From: Solirubrobacterales bacterium
GTDB taxonomy: Bacteria; Actinomycetota; Thermoleophilia; Solirubrobacterales; 70-9
NCBI GenBank assembly: GCA_021323175.1
Contig: JAJTCK010000034.1
Span: forward strand, 1-38,375
DNA: 38,375 nt
Direction of reading: 5' to 3'
Part shown: in pieces, positions 7,584 through 16,569 of the stretch
Layout of the letters: each line of letters begins with the position of its first letter
Position numbering within the stretch: the stretch's first letter is position 1
Translations under genes and position numbers: made by a program
The notes under the pieces: model-generated
What the model was told of the DNA's origin: nothing
Seen by the model: only the letters and a program-made list of their open reading frames with translations
The model's database searches: none

Positions 7584-8245
7584 TCGGGGTGATCCAATTC
7601 CCGGGCTCGTGTGACGAGCGGGACGCCCTCCAGGCGTGCGAGCGGGTAGGCCAGGCGCGGATGGTCTGGCACGAGGAGACCGAGCTCGACCGGATCGACG
7701 GCGTCGTTGTCCCGGGCGGGTTCAGCTACGGCGACTACCTGCGCGCGGGCGCGATCGCGCGCTTCTCGCCGGCGATGGAGGCCGTGGCGCGCTTCGCCGC
7801 GGCGGGCGGGCCGGTCCTCGGCATCTGCAACGGCTTCCAGGTCCTGTGCGAAGCGGGGCTGCTGCCCGGGGCGCTGCTGCCCAATACCGGGCTGCGGTTC
7901 GTGTGCCGCCAGGTCGCGATCGTGGCGGAGGGTTCGGACTCCCCTTTCACTGCCGAGCTGGGGCAGGGCGAGCGCCTCTCCGTCCCGGTCAAGCACATGA
8001 CAGGCCGCTTCTTCGCCGCGGACGACGAACTGGACCGGCTGGAGGATGCCGGACAGATCGCATTCCGCTACGCGCAGGGCGACAACCCGAACGGAAGCGC
8101 CCGTGACGTCGCGGGCGTGACGAACGAGGCCGGGAACGTCCTCGGCCTGATGCCGCACCCCGAGCACGCGGTCGACCCCCTGACGGGGTCGGATGACGGC
8201 CTGGCCCTGTTCCGCGCGTTCGAGCGCCAGCCCGCCGCGGCGTGA
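7580..8245 (+). CDS. purQ: Phosphoribosylformylglycinamidine synthase, glutaminase subunit PurQ
   Basis: PurQ releases ammonia from glutamine and passes it to PurL. The 221-residue class I amidotransferase has the nucleophilic Cys in '[13 protein letters not shown]' and the His-Glu pair in '[10 protein letters not shown]'. The N-terminus '[15 protein letters not shown]' and '[18 protein letters not shown]' are typical. It starts with TTG at 7580, a rare codon, overlapping the purS stop by four bases. It is followed one base later by purL. Confidence 0.97.
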   Translation: MIGVIQFPGSCDERDALQACERVGQARMVWHEETELDRIDGVVVPGGFSYGDYLRAGAIARFSPAMEAVARFAAAGGPVLGICNGFQVLCEAGLLPGALLPNTGLRFVCRQVAIVAEGSDSPFTAELGQGERLSVPVKHMTGRFFAADDELDRLEDAGQIAFRYAQGDNPNGSARDVAGVTNEAGNVLGLMPHPEHAVDPLTGSDDGLALFRAFERQPAAA

Positions 8246-8246
8246 A

Positions 8247-10550
8247 GTGACGACAAGGGTCCCCACGCCGGACGCGCCCCAACCCGGCACGCCCGGCCGC
8301 GGAGCGGAGGACGTGCCGGCCGCCGCCCACCGTGAGCTCGGGCTGACCGACTTCGAGTACGAGCGGATCACGGAGCTGCTCGGCCGCGAGCCGAACGGGG
8401 TGGAGCTCGCGATGTTCTCGCTGCTCTGGTCCGAGCACTGCGCCTACAAGCACTCGCGCAAGCTGCTGGGCCGGCTGCCGACGGAGGGGGAGCGGGTGGT
8501 GATGGGGCCAGGCGAGAACGCCGGGGCGGTGGACGTCGGCGGCGGCCACGCCGTCGCCTTCAAGGTTGAGTCCCACAACCACCCGAGCGCGGTCGAGCCG
8601 TTCCAGGGGGCGGCCACGGGGGTGGGCGGGATCCTGCGTGACGTGTTCGCGATCGGGGCCCGGCCGATCGCGGTGCTGGACTCGCTGCGGTTCGGCGAGC
8701 TCTCCTCGGAGAGATCGCGTTACCTGTTCGAGGGGGTGGTCGCTGGGATCGGGCACTACGGAAACTCGATCGGGGTGCCGACCGTAGGCGGCGAGGTCTA
8801 CTTCGAGGCGCCCTACGAGCACAACTGCCTGGTGAACGCGATGTGCGTTGGGCTGGCGCGATCGGACGAGATGATCCGGTCGGCTGCCGCCGGCACGGGG
8901 AACGTGCTCGTCCTGTTCGGGGCCTCGACCGGAAGGGACGGGATCGGCGGCGCCTCGGTGCTGGCCTCGGCGGAGCTGGAGGCGGGCGACGACGCCAAGC
9001 GGCCGACCGTCCAGATTGGTGATCCGTTCGAGGAGTCAAAGCTGCTGGAGTGCTCGTTGGAGCTGCTGGCGAGCGGGCTGCTCGTCTCGCTCCAGGACCT
9101 GGGTGCCGCCGGCCTGACCTCGTCGGCCGGGGAGATGGCATCCAAGGGCGGCGTCGGGGTGGAGATCGACGTGCGGCGCGTGCCGCTGCGCGAAGCCGAC
9201 ATGGAGCCGTTCGAGATCATGGTCTCGGAGTCACAGGAGCGAATGCTCGCCGTGGTTCGGCCCGAGGACACGGACGCGGTGATCGCGCTCTGCGAGAAGT
9301 GGCAGACGGGCGTGGCCGCGATCGGGACGGTGACCGACACCGGTGCGATGCGGATCCTGGACGACCGCGAGGAGGTGGGGAACGTCCCTGTGTCAGCGCT
9401 CGTGGACGAGTGCCCCCTCTATGACCTGAAACCCGAGAAGCCGGACGGCTGGATGTACCGAAACGCCGAGACGCTCAGCATGCACGTGGCTCTGCACGCC
9501 GGTCGCTCTGCGGACCCCGAGGACCCCTCGGCCGTCCTGACGGCCCTGCTCGGCTCGCCCAACGTCGGGTCCAAGCGCTGGGCCTTCGAGCAATACGACT
9601 CGATCGTGGGGTCGAGAACCGTGCGACGACCTGAGGCGGCGGACGCGGCGGTCCTGCTGCTGGGTGAGTCCGAACGGGCGATCGGCGTCTCGATCGACGG
9701 CAATGGCCGGCGGGTGGCGTGCGACCCCTACGCGGGGGCGGTCGAGGCGGTGCTCGAGTGCGCGCAGAACCTGGCGTGCGCAGGGGCCGAGCCCCTGGGG
9801 CTCACGAACTGCCTGAACTTCGGGAACCCCGAGAAGCCCGCGGTCGCCTGGCAGCTCGACCGGGCGGTGTCCGGCCTGGCCGACGCCTGCGTGGCGTTGA
9901 GGGTGCCGGTCGTCGGAGGGAACGTGTCGCTCTACAACGAGACCGAGCACGGCTCCATCTACCCCACCCCTGTCGTGGGGATGATCGGGGAGCTTCCAGA
10001 TCCCGAGCGGGTGCCCGGCGTCGGGCCGCGGGCCGGCGACCGCCTGGTCCTGGTGGGCCCGTTCGCGCCCTCGCTCGCCGGAAGCGAACTGGCGAAGCTG
10101 CGCGGGGAGCTGGCGGAGGGGCTGCCCGAAACGGACGTCGCGTCGGTGGCCGCGGCGATCGCCTTCGCGCGCGAGCAGGTCCGCTCGGGACGGATGTCCG
10201 CCGCACACGACGTCAGCGAGGGCGGACTGGCGGCCGCGCTCGCCGAGATGGCGATCGCCGCGGACGCCGGGATCGAGGCCGATCTTGATCCGCTGGTCGA
10301 GCTGCGGGGCTGCTCAGGCGAGACCGCCCTCTTCGGCGAGGGACCGGGGGGCATCGTCCTGGCCGTGGATCCGGGCGATGCCGAGGGGCTGATCGGCGAC
10401 GCTCGCAGGGCGAGGGTGGACGCCCTCGCGCTCGGTTCGGCGTCGGGGGACCGGCTCGAGATCTCGGCGGCCGAGCGCGAGGCGTCTGTGCCGGTGGCGG
10501 CCGCCGCGCGCGCGTGGCACTCGCTCGCCGAGCGCATGCACTCCGCATAG
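8247..10550 (+). CDS. purL: Phosphoribosylformylglycinamidine synthase subunit PurL
   Basis: PurL is the ATP-using synthetase subunit that turns FGAR into FGAM with ammonia from PurQ. The 767-residue protein is the small form that needs PurS and PurQ. Conserved blocks include '[16 protein letters not shown]', '[12 protein letters not shown]', '[20 protein letters not shown]' and '[14 protein letters not shown]'. The second half repeats the PurM-like fold ([20 protein letters not shown]). I chose GTG 8247, one base after the purQ stop. The frame extends back to 8193 inside purQ, but those residues do not resemble PurL. Confidence 0.96.
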   Translation: MTTRVPTPDAPQPGTPGRGAEDVPAAAHRELGLTDFEYERITELLGREPNGVELAMFSLLWSEHCAYKHSRKLLGRLPTEGERVVMGPGENAGAVDVGGGHAVAFKVESHNHPSAVEPFQGAATGVGGILRDVFAIGARPIAVLDSLRFGELSSERSRYLFEGVVAGIGHYGNSIGVPTVGGEVYFEAPYEHNCLVNAMCVGLARSDEMIRSAAAGTGNVLVLFGASTGRDGIGGASVLASAELEAGDDAKRPTVQIGDPFEESKLLECSLELLASGLLVSLQDLGAAGLTSSAGEMASKGGVGVEIDVRRVPLREADMEPFEIMVSESQERMLAVVRPEDTDAVIALCEKWQTGVAAIGTVTDTGAMRILDDREEVGNVPVSALVDECPLYDLKPEKPDGWMYRNAETLSMHVALHAGRSADPEDPSAVLTALLGSPNVGSKRWAFEQYDSIVGSRTVRRPEAADAAVLLLGESERAIGVSIDGNGRRVACDPYAGAVEAVLECAQNLACAGAEPLGLTNCLNFGNPEKPAVAWQLDRAVSGLADACVALRVPVVGGNVSLYNETEHGSIYPTPVVGMIGELPDPERVPGVGPRAGDRLVLVGPFAPSLAGSELAKLRGELAEGLPETDVASVAAAIAFAREQVRSGRMSAAHDVSEGGLAAALAEMAIAADAGIEADLDPLVELRGCSGETALFGEGPGGIVLAVDPGDAEGLIGDARRARVDALALGSASGDRLEISAAEREASVPVAAAARAWHSLAERMHSA

Positions 10551-10604
10551 GATCGGCCCCTGATGAGCCGGAGTTCGGCCCGGATCGGCGACCCTCCCCG
10601 TTGC

Positions 10605-10610
10605 TACCCT
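10605..10610 (+). promoter_or_regulatory. Possible -10 element upstream of purF
   Basis: TACCCT within TTGCTACCCT lies 63 bases before the chosen purF start in the 123-base purL-purF gap. No good -35 box is seen. A second hexamer, TAGGAT at 10548-10553, overlaps the purL stop and lies nine bases before an alternative ATG at 10563. Confidence 0.3.
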
Positions 10611-10673
10611 GAGGGCGCAGGTCCGGTCCTGTCCGCAGTCGATCTCGAGAGGTCCAGAAGCCTCTTCCATCCC

Positions 10674-12176
10674 ATGAGGCAGTCGCCCAAGCCATTCACG
10701 GAGGGGCGCGATGAACGCGCGTTCCCTGATGAGAGAGACGGGCCGCGAGACGAGTGCGGCGTCTTCGGCGTGTATGCGCCCGGGCGGGACGTCGCCCGGC
10801 TGGCCTACTTCGGCCTGTACGCGCTGCAGCACCGCGGGCAGGAGTCCGCCGGGATCGCGACGTGCGAGGGCGGGCACATCACGACGCTGCGGGAGCTGGG
10901 GCTGGTGTCTCAGGTCTTCGACGAAGAGAAGCTGCGCGCGCTCCACGGGGATATGGCGATCGGGCACGTGCGCTACTCGACGACTGGAGGGGGCGCGTGG
11001 GAGAACGCCCAGCCGGTTTGGCGCGACGACGGCCGGGAGCTGGCGCTGGCGCACAACGGGAACCTGACGAACGCGGTCGAGCTGTACAACGAGCTGACCG
11101 AGGCGGGGGTCCGCCTGCGCGGGACCTCCGACTCGGAGATCATGGCCGCGCTGCTGTCCAAACGGGCCGTCGAGGGGAACGACTGGATCGAGGACGCGGT
11201 GGCCGAGGTGATGCCGCGCCTGGAGGGGGCCTTCTCAACCGTGGTGATGACAAAGCACGCCGTGGTCGCGTTCCGCGATCCGAACGGGGTGCGGCCGCTT
11301 GCGCTCGGGAAGATCAAGGCGGCGGACGGGATCGACGAGTGCTTCGTGGTGGCCTCGGAGAGCTGCGCGTTCGACATCATCGGAGCGCGGCTGATACGTG
11401 AGGTCCAGCCCGGGGAGATGGTCTCGCTGACGGAGGGTGGGCTGGAGATGAAGCAGGTGACGAAGGCCGAGCGCCCGTCGCACTGCGTGTTCGAGCACAT
11501 CTACTTCTCGCGCCCCGACACCAGGCTGGAGAACCGGGTGCTTCAGGAGGTGCGAGGAAAGATGGGAGAGCTTCTGTGGAAGGAGGCGCCGGTCGAGGCC
11601 GACCTCGTGATCTCGGTCCCGGATTCGGGGAACCCCGCCGCGAATGGGTTCGCGCGGGCCTCGGGGCTGCCGAAGGACGATGGGCTGATCAAGAACCGCT
11701 ACGTAGGGCGCACGTTCATTCAGCCCGGGCAGGAGCTGCGCAAGCACGGACTGCGGATGAAGTTCAACCCGCTGCCGGAGATCGTCGCGGGCAAGCGGGT
11801 GGTGGTCGTGGACGATTCGATCGTGCGGGGCAACACGACGCGTCAGATCGTGGCGATGCTGAAGGAGGCGGGGGCCAAGGAGGTGCACCTGCGGATCTCG
11901 TCTCCTCCGATCCGCCACCCGTGTCACTACGGCATCGACATGTCCACGCGCGAGGAGATGATCGCCCACGAGCGGACAGAGGAGGAGGTCTCGGACGAGC
12001 TGGGGGCGGACTCGCTCGCGTACCTCTCGATCGAGGCCGTGTACGAGGCGGTCGGGACCCCGCGCGAGCGGCACTGCGACGCGTGCTTCACGGGGGACTA
12101 CCCTCTCGGCGACCACGAGTCCGCGAACGGAAAGTTCGCGCTGGAGGAGATCGCGGTAGTGCCGGCCTCGAGCTAG
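10674..12176 (+). CDS. purF: Amidophosphoribosyltransferase
   Basis: PurF makes phosphoribosylamine from PRPP and glutamine, the committed step. The N-terminal glutaminase Cys lies in 'DECGVFGVYAPG' (Cys28 with this start), so a short propeptide would be removed. The PRPP loop 'VVVVDDSIVRGNTTRQI' is present. Cysteines in 'HCVFEHIYFSRP', 'PCHYGID' and 'CDACFTGDYP' match the 4Fe-4S type of Bacillus subtilis. The start is uncertain. ATG 10674 lacks a good ribosome site and ATG 10563 would add 37 residues. The best Shine-Dalgarno (GGAGG, before ATG 10711) is in another frame. It sits 9 bases before purN. Confidence 0.95.
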   Translation: MRQSPKPFTEGRDERAFPDERDGPRDECGVFGVYAPGRDVARLAYFGLYALQHRGQESAGIATCEGGHITTLRELGLVSQVFDEEKLRALHGDMAIGHVRYSTTGGGAWENAQPVWRDDGRELALAHNGNLTNAVELYNELTEAGVRLRGTSDSEIMAALLSKRAVEGNDWIEDAVAEVMPRLEGAFSTVVMTKHAVVAFRDPNGVRPLALGKIKAADGIDECFVVASESCAFDIIGARLIREVQPGEMVSLTEGGLEMKQVTKAERPSHCVFEHIYFSRPDTRLENRVLQEVRGKMGELLWKEAPVEADLVISVPDSGNPAANGFARASGLPKDDGLIKNRYVGRTFIQPGQELRKHGLRMKFNPLPEIVAGKRVVVVDDSIVRGNTTRQIVAMLKEAGAKEVHLRISSPPIRHPCHYGIDMSTREEMIAHERTEEEVSDELGADSLAYLSIEAVYEAVGTPRERHCDACFTGDYPLGDHESANGKFALEEIAVVPASS

Positions 12177-12185
12177 GGATCTCCC

Positions 12186-12821
12186 ATGGCCGACACGTTC
12201 CGCATCGCCGTCCTCGCATCGGGGGCCGGGACGAATCTGCAGGCGATCCTGGACCAGGTACACGGGAAGGACGGGATCGAGGTCGTGGGCGTCGCCTCGG
12301 AGAAGCCGGAGGCGCAGGCCCTCGAGCGGGCTCGCGCCGCCGGGATCGACTGGGCTGTGTTCCCGGCGGAGGAGCACGGCGGCCGCGCCGACCGGGATCT
12401 CGCGATCGCGGACTGGCTGACCGAGCGGGGGGTCGAGCTGGTGGTGCTGGCGGGATACATGCAGCTGCTCGAGCCGGAGTTTCTGCTGAGGTTCCAAGAC
12501 AGGGTCGTGAACGTGCACCCGGCGCTGCTGCCGGCGTTCCCGGGTCTGGACGCGGTCGGCCAGGCCCTGCAGTACGGGGTGAAGATCACGGGTGTGACGG
12601 TCCACTTCGTCGACCAGGGGGTCGACTCGGGGCCGGTGATCATGCAGCGGCCCGTGCCCGTGCCGCCCGGGCGGGACCGCGGGGCGCTCGAGGGAGCGAT
12701 CCATGCGACCGAGCACGCCCTGCTGCCCGAGGTGATCCGGATGATCGCCGCCGGCCGGGTGAGCATCGACCCTGAGAGGCCGCGGGTCGTGATCATCGAC
12801 CGGCCACCGCGGACGGCGTGA
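12186..12821 (+). CDS. purN: Phosphoribosylglycinamide formyltransferase
   Basis: PurN transfers a formyl group from 10-formyltetrahydrofolate to GAR, the third step. The 211-residue protein starts with the phosphate-binding 'IAVLASGAGTNLQAIL'. Catalytic Asn and His are in 'VVNVHPALLPAFPGLDAVGQ' and the catalytic Asp is in 'VDQGVDSGPVIMQ'. The start is ATG 12186, nine bases after purF, with no strong ribosome site, so coupling to purF is likely. In many bacteria purM sits between purF and purN; here it is missing. Confidence 0.96.
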   Translation: MADTFRIAVLASGAGTNLQAILDQVHGKDGIEVVGVASEKPEAQALERARAAGIDWAVFPAEEHGGRADRDLAIADWLTERGVELVVLAGYMQLLEPEFLLRFQDRVVNVHPALLPAFPGLDAVGQALQYGVKITGVTVHFVDQGVDSGPVIMQRPVPVPPGRDRGALEGAIHATEHALLPEVIRMIAAGRVSIDPERPRVVIIDRPPRTA

Positions 12822-12852
12822 GCGGCCGCGACTCGGCGTGACCGCCCCCGAA

Positions 12853-12858
12853 TAGACT
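12853..12858 (+). promoter_or_regulatory. Putative -10 element of purH
   Basis: TAGACT lies ten bases before the purH GTG, with no ribosome-binding site between. It fits the leaderless-type arrangement seen at other genes of the window, though the spacing is at the long end. Confidence 0.4.
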
Positions 12859-12868
12859 CGGCGGACCG

Positions 12869-14479
12869 GTGCCCACCGCTCCCGCCTACGAGGACCTTCC
12901 CGAGCCCGCCGGCGACTCCCTGCCCGTCCAGCGGGCTCTGGTCTCGGTCGCTGACAAGACGGCCGCCGTGGAGTTCGCGAAGGGGCTGGCGAAGCTGGGA
13001 GTCGAGGTCGTGTCCACCGGTGGCACCGCGAACATCCTCCAGGAGGCGGGGGTCGGCGTGCGGTCGGTGGAGGACCTGACGGGCTTTCCGGAGATCCTGG
13101 ATGGAAGGGTGAAGACGCTTCATCCCAATCTGCACGCGGCGCTGCTGGCGATCCGCAACAAGCCGGAACACATGGAGACGCTGTCGGAGCGCGGGATCGA
13201 GCCGATCGACCTCGTGTGCGTGAACCTGTATCCGTTCGAGCGCACGGTCGCGCGCTACGACGTGCTTGAGGAGGAGGCGATCGAGCAGATCGACGTGGGG
13301 GGCCCGACGATGATCCGGGCGGCGGCGAAGAACCACCGGTTCGTGGCGGTGGTGGTGAAGCCGGAGAGCTATGACGCGGTTCTGGGCGAGTTGCAGGAGA
13401 CGGGCGAGCTGTCGGCCCCGACGCGGCACTGGCTCGCCAACGAGGCGTTCGCGTACACCGCGCGCTATGACGCCGCGATCAGCCGCTGGTTCGGGCGGCG
13501 GTACGAGACGCTGCCGCAGCACTGGGTGACCTCGTGGGAGAAGGAGTTGGACTTGAGCTACGGCGAGAACCCGCATCAGCGGGCGGCGCTGTACGTGGAG
13601 TCGGGGGTGCGCTCGCACGTGCTCTCGCGCGTGGCGAAGCTGCACGGGAAGCCGCTCTCCTTCAACAACGCGCTGGACCTGGATTCCGCGAGGCGGCTGT
13701 GCGGCGACCTGGAGGGTGCGGCGTGCGTGATCGTGAAGCACAACAACCCCTGCGGGGTGGCCGAGGCGGACGGGATCCAGGCTGCGTATGAGGGCGCTTT
13801 CGCCTGCGATCCCACGAGCGCGTTCGGTGGTGTCATCGCGCTGAACCGGCCGGTGACACAGACGCTGGCGGAACGGCTGAACGAGCAGTTCGTCGAGGTG
13901 CTGATCGCGCCCGGTTATGACGACGGAGCGCTCGATGTGCTGCAGCAGAAGGAGGGGATCCGAATCCTGGAGGACACCGAGCGGCGGGGGTACCAGGTGG
14001 AGCCCGACGTCAAGAGAGTGCGCGGTGGGATCCTGGTGCAGGACCCCGACGGGTCCCCCGAGCCGCGCGAGCTGATGGAGGTGGTGACGAAAACGGAGCC
14101 GACCGAGGAGCAGTGGGTGGACCTGCTGTTCGCCTGGAGGGTGGTGCGGCATGTGCGCTCGAACGCGATCGTGCTCGCCCGCGACTCGGCGACCCTCGGG
14201 ATCGGCGCGGGACAGATGAGCAGGGTGGACTCGGTCCGGATCGCGACCGACAAGGCCCGGGACGCGCGCGGCCCGGACGCCGAGAGGCTCTTGGCCGGCT
14301 CGGCGATGGCCTCCGACGCGTTCTTCCCCTTCCCCGACGGGGTTCAGGCGGCGGTCGACGCGGGGGTCACCTCGGTCATCCAGCCGGGGGGCTCAAAACG
14401 CGACGCCGACGTGATCGGCGCCTGCGACGAGGCGGCCGTGCCGATGGTGTTCACCAAGCGGCGCCACTTCCGGCACTGA
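12869..14479 (+). CDS. purH: Bifunctional AICAR formyltransferase / IMP cyclohydrolase
   Basis: PurH carries out the last two steps to IMP. The 536-residue protein has an N-terminal MGS-like cyclohydrolase domain (ALVSVADKT, VVSTGGTAN, ILDGRVKTLHPNLHA). The formyltransferase domain shows 'DLSYGENPHQRAALY', the catalytic Lys-His in 'VKHNNPCG', 'FFPFPDGVQAAVDAGV' and 'QPGGSKRD'. It starts with GTG 12869, 47 bases after purN, behind its own possible promoter. It is the last gene of the purine cluster, and a hairpin follows 28 bases after its stop. Confidence 0.97.
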   Translation: MPTAPAYEDLPEPAGDSLPVQRALVSVADKTAAVEFAKGLAKLGVEVVSTGGTANILQEAGVGVRSVEDLTGFPEILDGRVKTLHPNLHAALLAIRNKPEHMETLSERGIEPIDLVCVNLYPFERTVARYDVLEEEAIEQIDVGGPTMIRAAAKNHRFVAVVVKPESYDAVLGELQETGELSAPTRHWLANEAFAYTARYDAAISRWFGRRYETLPQHWVTSWEKELDLSYGENPHQRAALYVESGVRSHVLSRVAKLHGKPLSFNNALDLDSARRLCGDLEGAACVIVKHNNPCGVAEADGIQAAYEGAFACDPTSAFGGVIALNRPVTQTLAERLNEQFVEVLIAPGYDDGALDVLQQKEGIRILEDTERRGYQVEPDVKRVRGGILVQDPDGSPEPRELMEVVTKTEPTEEQWVDLLFAWRVVRHVRSNAIVLARDSATLGIGAGQMSRVDSVRIATDKARDARGPDAERLLAGSAMASDAFFPFPDGVQAAVDAGVTSVIQPGGSKRDADVIGACDEAAVPMVFTKRRHFRH

Positions 14480-14506
14480 GGGATCGCACAGGCCGCTATC
14501 CGCCTC

Positions 14507-14533
14507 GTGGCCGCCATCAATACGGGCGGCCGC
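14507..14533. terminator. Hairpin between convergent purH and DUF6458 genes
   Basis: GTGGCCGCC and GGCGGCCGC form a nine-pair stem (one G-U pair) with a nine-base loop, 28 bases after purH and 30 bases from the DUF6458 stop. There is no T run. Its place between convergent genes suggests a terminator or an mRNA-end hairpin serving both. Confidence 0.45.
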
Positions 14534-14562
14534 AGCGAGCCGGGCTGGGGCGAAGCCGTTCC

Positions 14563-14769
14563 TCAGGGGACGCGCGCGGAGGGCGGCGGCGCACCGTCCG
14601 GGGAGCGCCCGCGGAGGAGGAACCAGATCCCGAGGGCGAGACCGAGGAGGCCGATGAGCATCAGCACCAAGCCGGCGGTGTTGACGTTGATCCAGTCAAC
14701 CTTCGCGGTGACGGCGTAGCGCAAAATCGCCCCGCACGCGATCAGGAACAGGCTGGTGCCGATGGTCAT
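14563..14769 (-). CDS. DUF6458 family small membrane protein
   Basis: This 68-residue protein begins 'MTIGTSLFLIACGAILRYAV', the standard start of DUF6458 proteins common in actinobacteria. It has two predicted membrane segments (about residues 4-20 and 28-48) joined by a polar stretch 'TAKVDWINVN', then a short charged, proline-rich tail. ATG 14769 has a GGAGG site upstream and gives the family's N-terminus; an in-frame ATG at 14805 adds a doubtful 12 residues. Function is unknown. It faces purH and lies after tRNA-Lys on the same strand. Confidence 0.8.
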   Translation of the reverse strand: MTIGTSLFLIACGAILRYAVTAKVDWINVNTAGLVLMLIGLLGLALGIWFLLRGRSPDGAPPPSARVP

Positions 14770-14852
14770 GTCAAGCGCCTCCGTCCGGGATGACTCTGGA
14801 GGCATCTACCCTCGAAGCGTTCCCTCCAATCCGGCCTCCCACCCGGTGTGAG

Positions 14853-14926
14853 TACCCCCGGTCGGATTCGAACCGACGACGACACGGATTAAAAATCCGG
14901 CACTCTGACCGCTGAGTTACGGGGGC
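14853..14926 (-). tRNA. tRNA-Lys (anticodon UUU)
   Basis: The minus strand folds into a cloverleaf of 74 bases. The acceptor stem is GCCCCCG with CGGGGGT (one G-U pair) and discriminator A. The D arm is ACTC/GAGT, and the T arm is GTCGG-TTCGAAT-CCGAC. The anticodon loop TTTTTAA places UUU at positions 34-36. The anticodon stem CCGGA/TCCGT has one mismatch (C27-U43). CCA is not encoded. Confidence 0.96.
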
Positions 14927-14970
14927 GAGTGTGAGGTTAGTCTCCGGCTGGTGCCGTACGGGATCACCAA

Positions 14971-14976
14971 TAGAGT
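14971..14976 (+). promoter_or_regulatory. Putative -10 element of the Rrf2 gene
   Basis: TAGAGT lies 36 bases before the Rrf2 start, leaving a short leader that contains a GAAGGAG ribosome site at 15002-15008. This gene therefore appears to have a normal leader, unlike the leaderless-type genes nearby. No obvious -35 box is seen. Confidence 0.35.
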
Positions 14977-15012
14977 CCGTGACTCGTCCATCAGGGGTTG
15001 CGAAGGAGCGCG

Positions 15013-15471
15013 GTGAGGATCTCGGCGAAGGTCGATTACGCGGTCAGGGCCGCGGTGGAGCTCGCCGCTGCGGAGGATGAGGAGCCGATCAAAGGCGACG
15101 TGATCGCCGAGGCGCAGGGAATCCCGCTGAAGTTCCTCGAGAACATCCTGGGGGAGCTGAAGCACGTCGGCATCGTCAAGAGCAGGCGGGGCGCCCAGGG
15201 CGGCTACTGGCTCGCGAAGCCGGCGAACGAGGTCTCGCTGGGGGACATCGTCCGCGCCGTGGAGGGCCCGCTCGCGAGCGTTCGCGGGGAGGGTCCCGAG
15301 GACCTGGAGTACAAGGGCGGCGCGGCGCCCCTGCAGCGTGTCTGGATCGCCCTGCGCGCGAACCTGCGCGCTGTGATGGACGAAGTGACGCTCGCGGACG
15401 TGGTCGCCGACGAGCTGCCGGCTCAGGTCAGGGAGCTGAGCGAGCCGGCAGAAGCCTGGAGCCCACGCTAG
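15013..15471 (+). CDS. Rrf2 family transcriptional regulator without iron-sulfur cysteines
   Basis: The 152-residue protein starts 'RISAKVDYAVRAAVELA', the typical Rrf2 winged-helix opening. It continues 'AQGIPLKFLENILGELK' and 'SRRGAQGGYWLAKPANEVSLGDIV', which form the recognition helix and wing. The loop that carries three Cys ligands in IscR and NsrR (about residues 90-110) has no cysteine, and none occurs in the whole protein. It should therefore not bind an Fe-S cluster, like the cysteine-metabolism regulator CymR. It converges on the sulfate transport operon, which makes sulfur control plausible. GTG 15013 has a clear GAAGGAG; TTG 14998 is an alternative. Confidence 0.88.
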   Translation: MRISAKVDYAVRAAVELAAAEDEEPIKGDVIAEAQGIPLKFLENILGELKHVGIVKSRRGAQGGYWLAKPANEVSLGDIVRAVEGPLASVRGEGPEDLEYKGGAAPLQRVWIALRANLRAVMDEVTLADVVADELPAQVRELSEPAEAWSPR

Positions 15472-15489
15472 CCGTCGTCCTCGGCGAGC

Positions 15490-15517
15490 GCGAGCCGGTG
15501 GCGCCTCGCCGGCTCGC
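15490..15517. terminator. Hairpin between convergent Rrf2 and cysA genes
   Basis: GCGAGCCGGTG and CGCCGGCTCGC form an 11-pair stem (one G-U) with the six-base loop GCGCCT. It is centred in the 64-base gap between the convergent Rrf2 and cysA stops. It lacks a T run but is well placed as a two-way terminator. Confidence 0.55.
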
Positions 15518-15535
15518 TCAACCCCTGGCCCCTCG

Positions 15536-16567
15536 CTACGCGACCGTCGCCGGCACCGTCCCGTCGGGCGAGAACGTGCGGGAGGACTTCGGCCTGACGA
15601 ACACGATCTGACCGTCCTTAAGCTCCAACTCGTCCACCTGCTCGCGCGTGAGCTGGACCGAGAAAGTCTCGCCGTCCTGCAGCGTCAGCTCCACCCGGAC
15701 CTCAAAGCCCAGGTGCACCACCCGGTCGATCAGCGCCTCGATCGTCTTGCCGTTGGGTTCGTGGCGGATCTCGACGTCGTGCGGCCGGACCCAGGACTCG
15801 CCCAGGCGGTGGGCCGGGCCCACGAAGCCCATCACGAACTCCGAGGCGGGGTCCTCGTAGAGGTCGCGGGGTCCACCCGACTGCTCGACCCTTCCGTCGT
15901 TCATGACGATGATCTGCTCCGCGACCTCCATCGCCTCCTCCTGGTCGTGGGTGACGAAGATCGTCGTCACGTGCACGTCGTCGTGGAGGTGGCGGAGCCA
16001 GGTCCGCAGCTCCTGGCGCACCTTGGCGTCAAGCGCTCCGAACGGCTCGTCGAGCAACAGCACTTTCGGCTCGACCGCGAGGGCGCGAGCAAGGGCCATG
16101 CGCTGGCGCTGCCCGCCCGACAGCTGGTTCGGGAAGCGCTTCTCGAAGCCCTGCAGATGAACCAGCTCGATCAGCTGCTTGACTCTCTCGCGGATCTTGC
16201 CGGTGCCCTGGCCTCGGATCTTCAGCCCGAACGCGATGTTGTCGAACACGGTCATGTGCTTGAACGCGGCGTAGTGCTGGAACACGAAGCCGACGTTCCT
16301 GTCCTGTACGCGACGGTCGGTGGTGTTCTCCCCGGAGATCAGCACCTGCCCCTCGTCGGGCTGCTCGAGCCCGGCGATCACGCGCAGCAGGGTGGATTTG
16401 CCCGAGCCGCTGGGCCCCAGCAGCGCCGTGAGGCCTCCGTCCGGAACGTCGATCGAGACGTCGTCGAGCGCGACGAAATCGCCGAAGCGCTTGGTCACGC
16501 CGGTCACGTTGATGCCTCCGCTCGCCTTCGCGGCGACCTTGGCGAACTCATCTGCGGACGTGCTCAT
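15536..16567 (-). CDS. cysA: Sulfate/thiosulfate ABC transporter ATP-binding protein
   Basis: CysA powers sulfate import. The 343-residue protein has Walker A 'GPSGSGKST' (51-59), the Q-loop Gln near 97 (FVFQHYAAF), the signature LSGGQ (149-153), Walker B 'VLLLDEP' and the switch His in 'FVTHD' (207). A C-terminal TOBE-like region (residues about 265-340) includes 'WVRPHDVEI'. ATG 16567 was chosen because the longer frame (to 16900) runs inside cysW. It follows the cysW stop by two bases and ends the sulfate operon. Confidence 0.94.
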   Translation of the reverse strand: MSTSADEFAKVAAKASGGINVTGVTKRFGDFVALDDVSIDVPDGGLTALLGPSGSGKSTLLRVIAGLEQPDEGQVLISGENTTDRRVQDRNVGFVFQHYAAFKHMTVFDNIAFGLKIRGQGTGKIRERVKQLIELVHLQGFEKRFPNQLSGGQRQRMALARALAVEPKVLLLDEPFGALDAKVRQELRTWLRHLHDDVHVTTIFVTHDQEEAMEVAEQIIVMNDGRVEQSGGPRDLYEDPASEFVMGFVGPAHRLGESWVRPHDVEIRHEPNGKTIEALIDRVVHLGFEVRVELTLQDGETFSVQLTREQVDELELKDGQIVFVRPKSSRTFSPDGTVPATVA

Positions 16568-16569
16568 GG

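Noticed and set aside
10711-11067. 118-codon frame starting at ATG 10711 with a good ribosome site
   Set aside because: It lies inside purF in another frame and its product has the composition of a shadow; kept only as a doubt about the purF start.
14507-15517. GC-rich hairpins as possible mobile-element ends
   Set aside because: No transposase, target-site duplication or second matching copy is present; their place between convergent genes fits terminators better.
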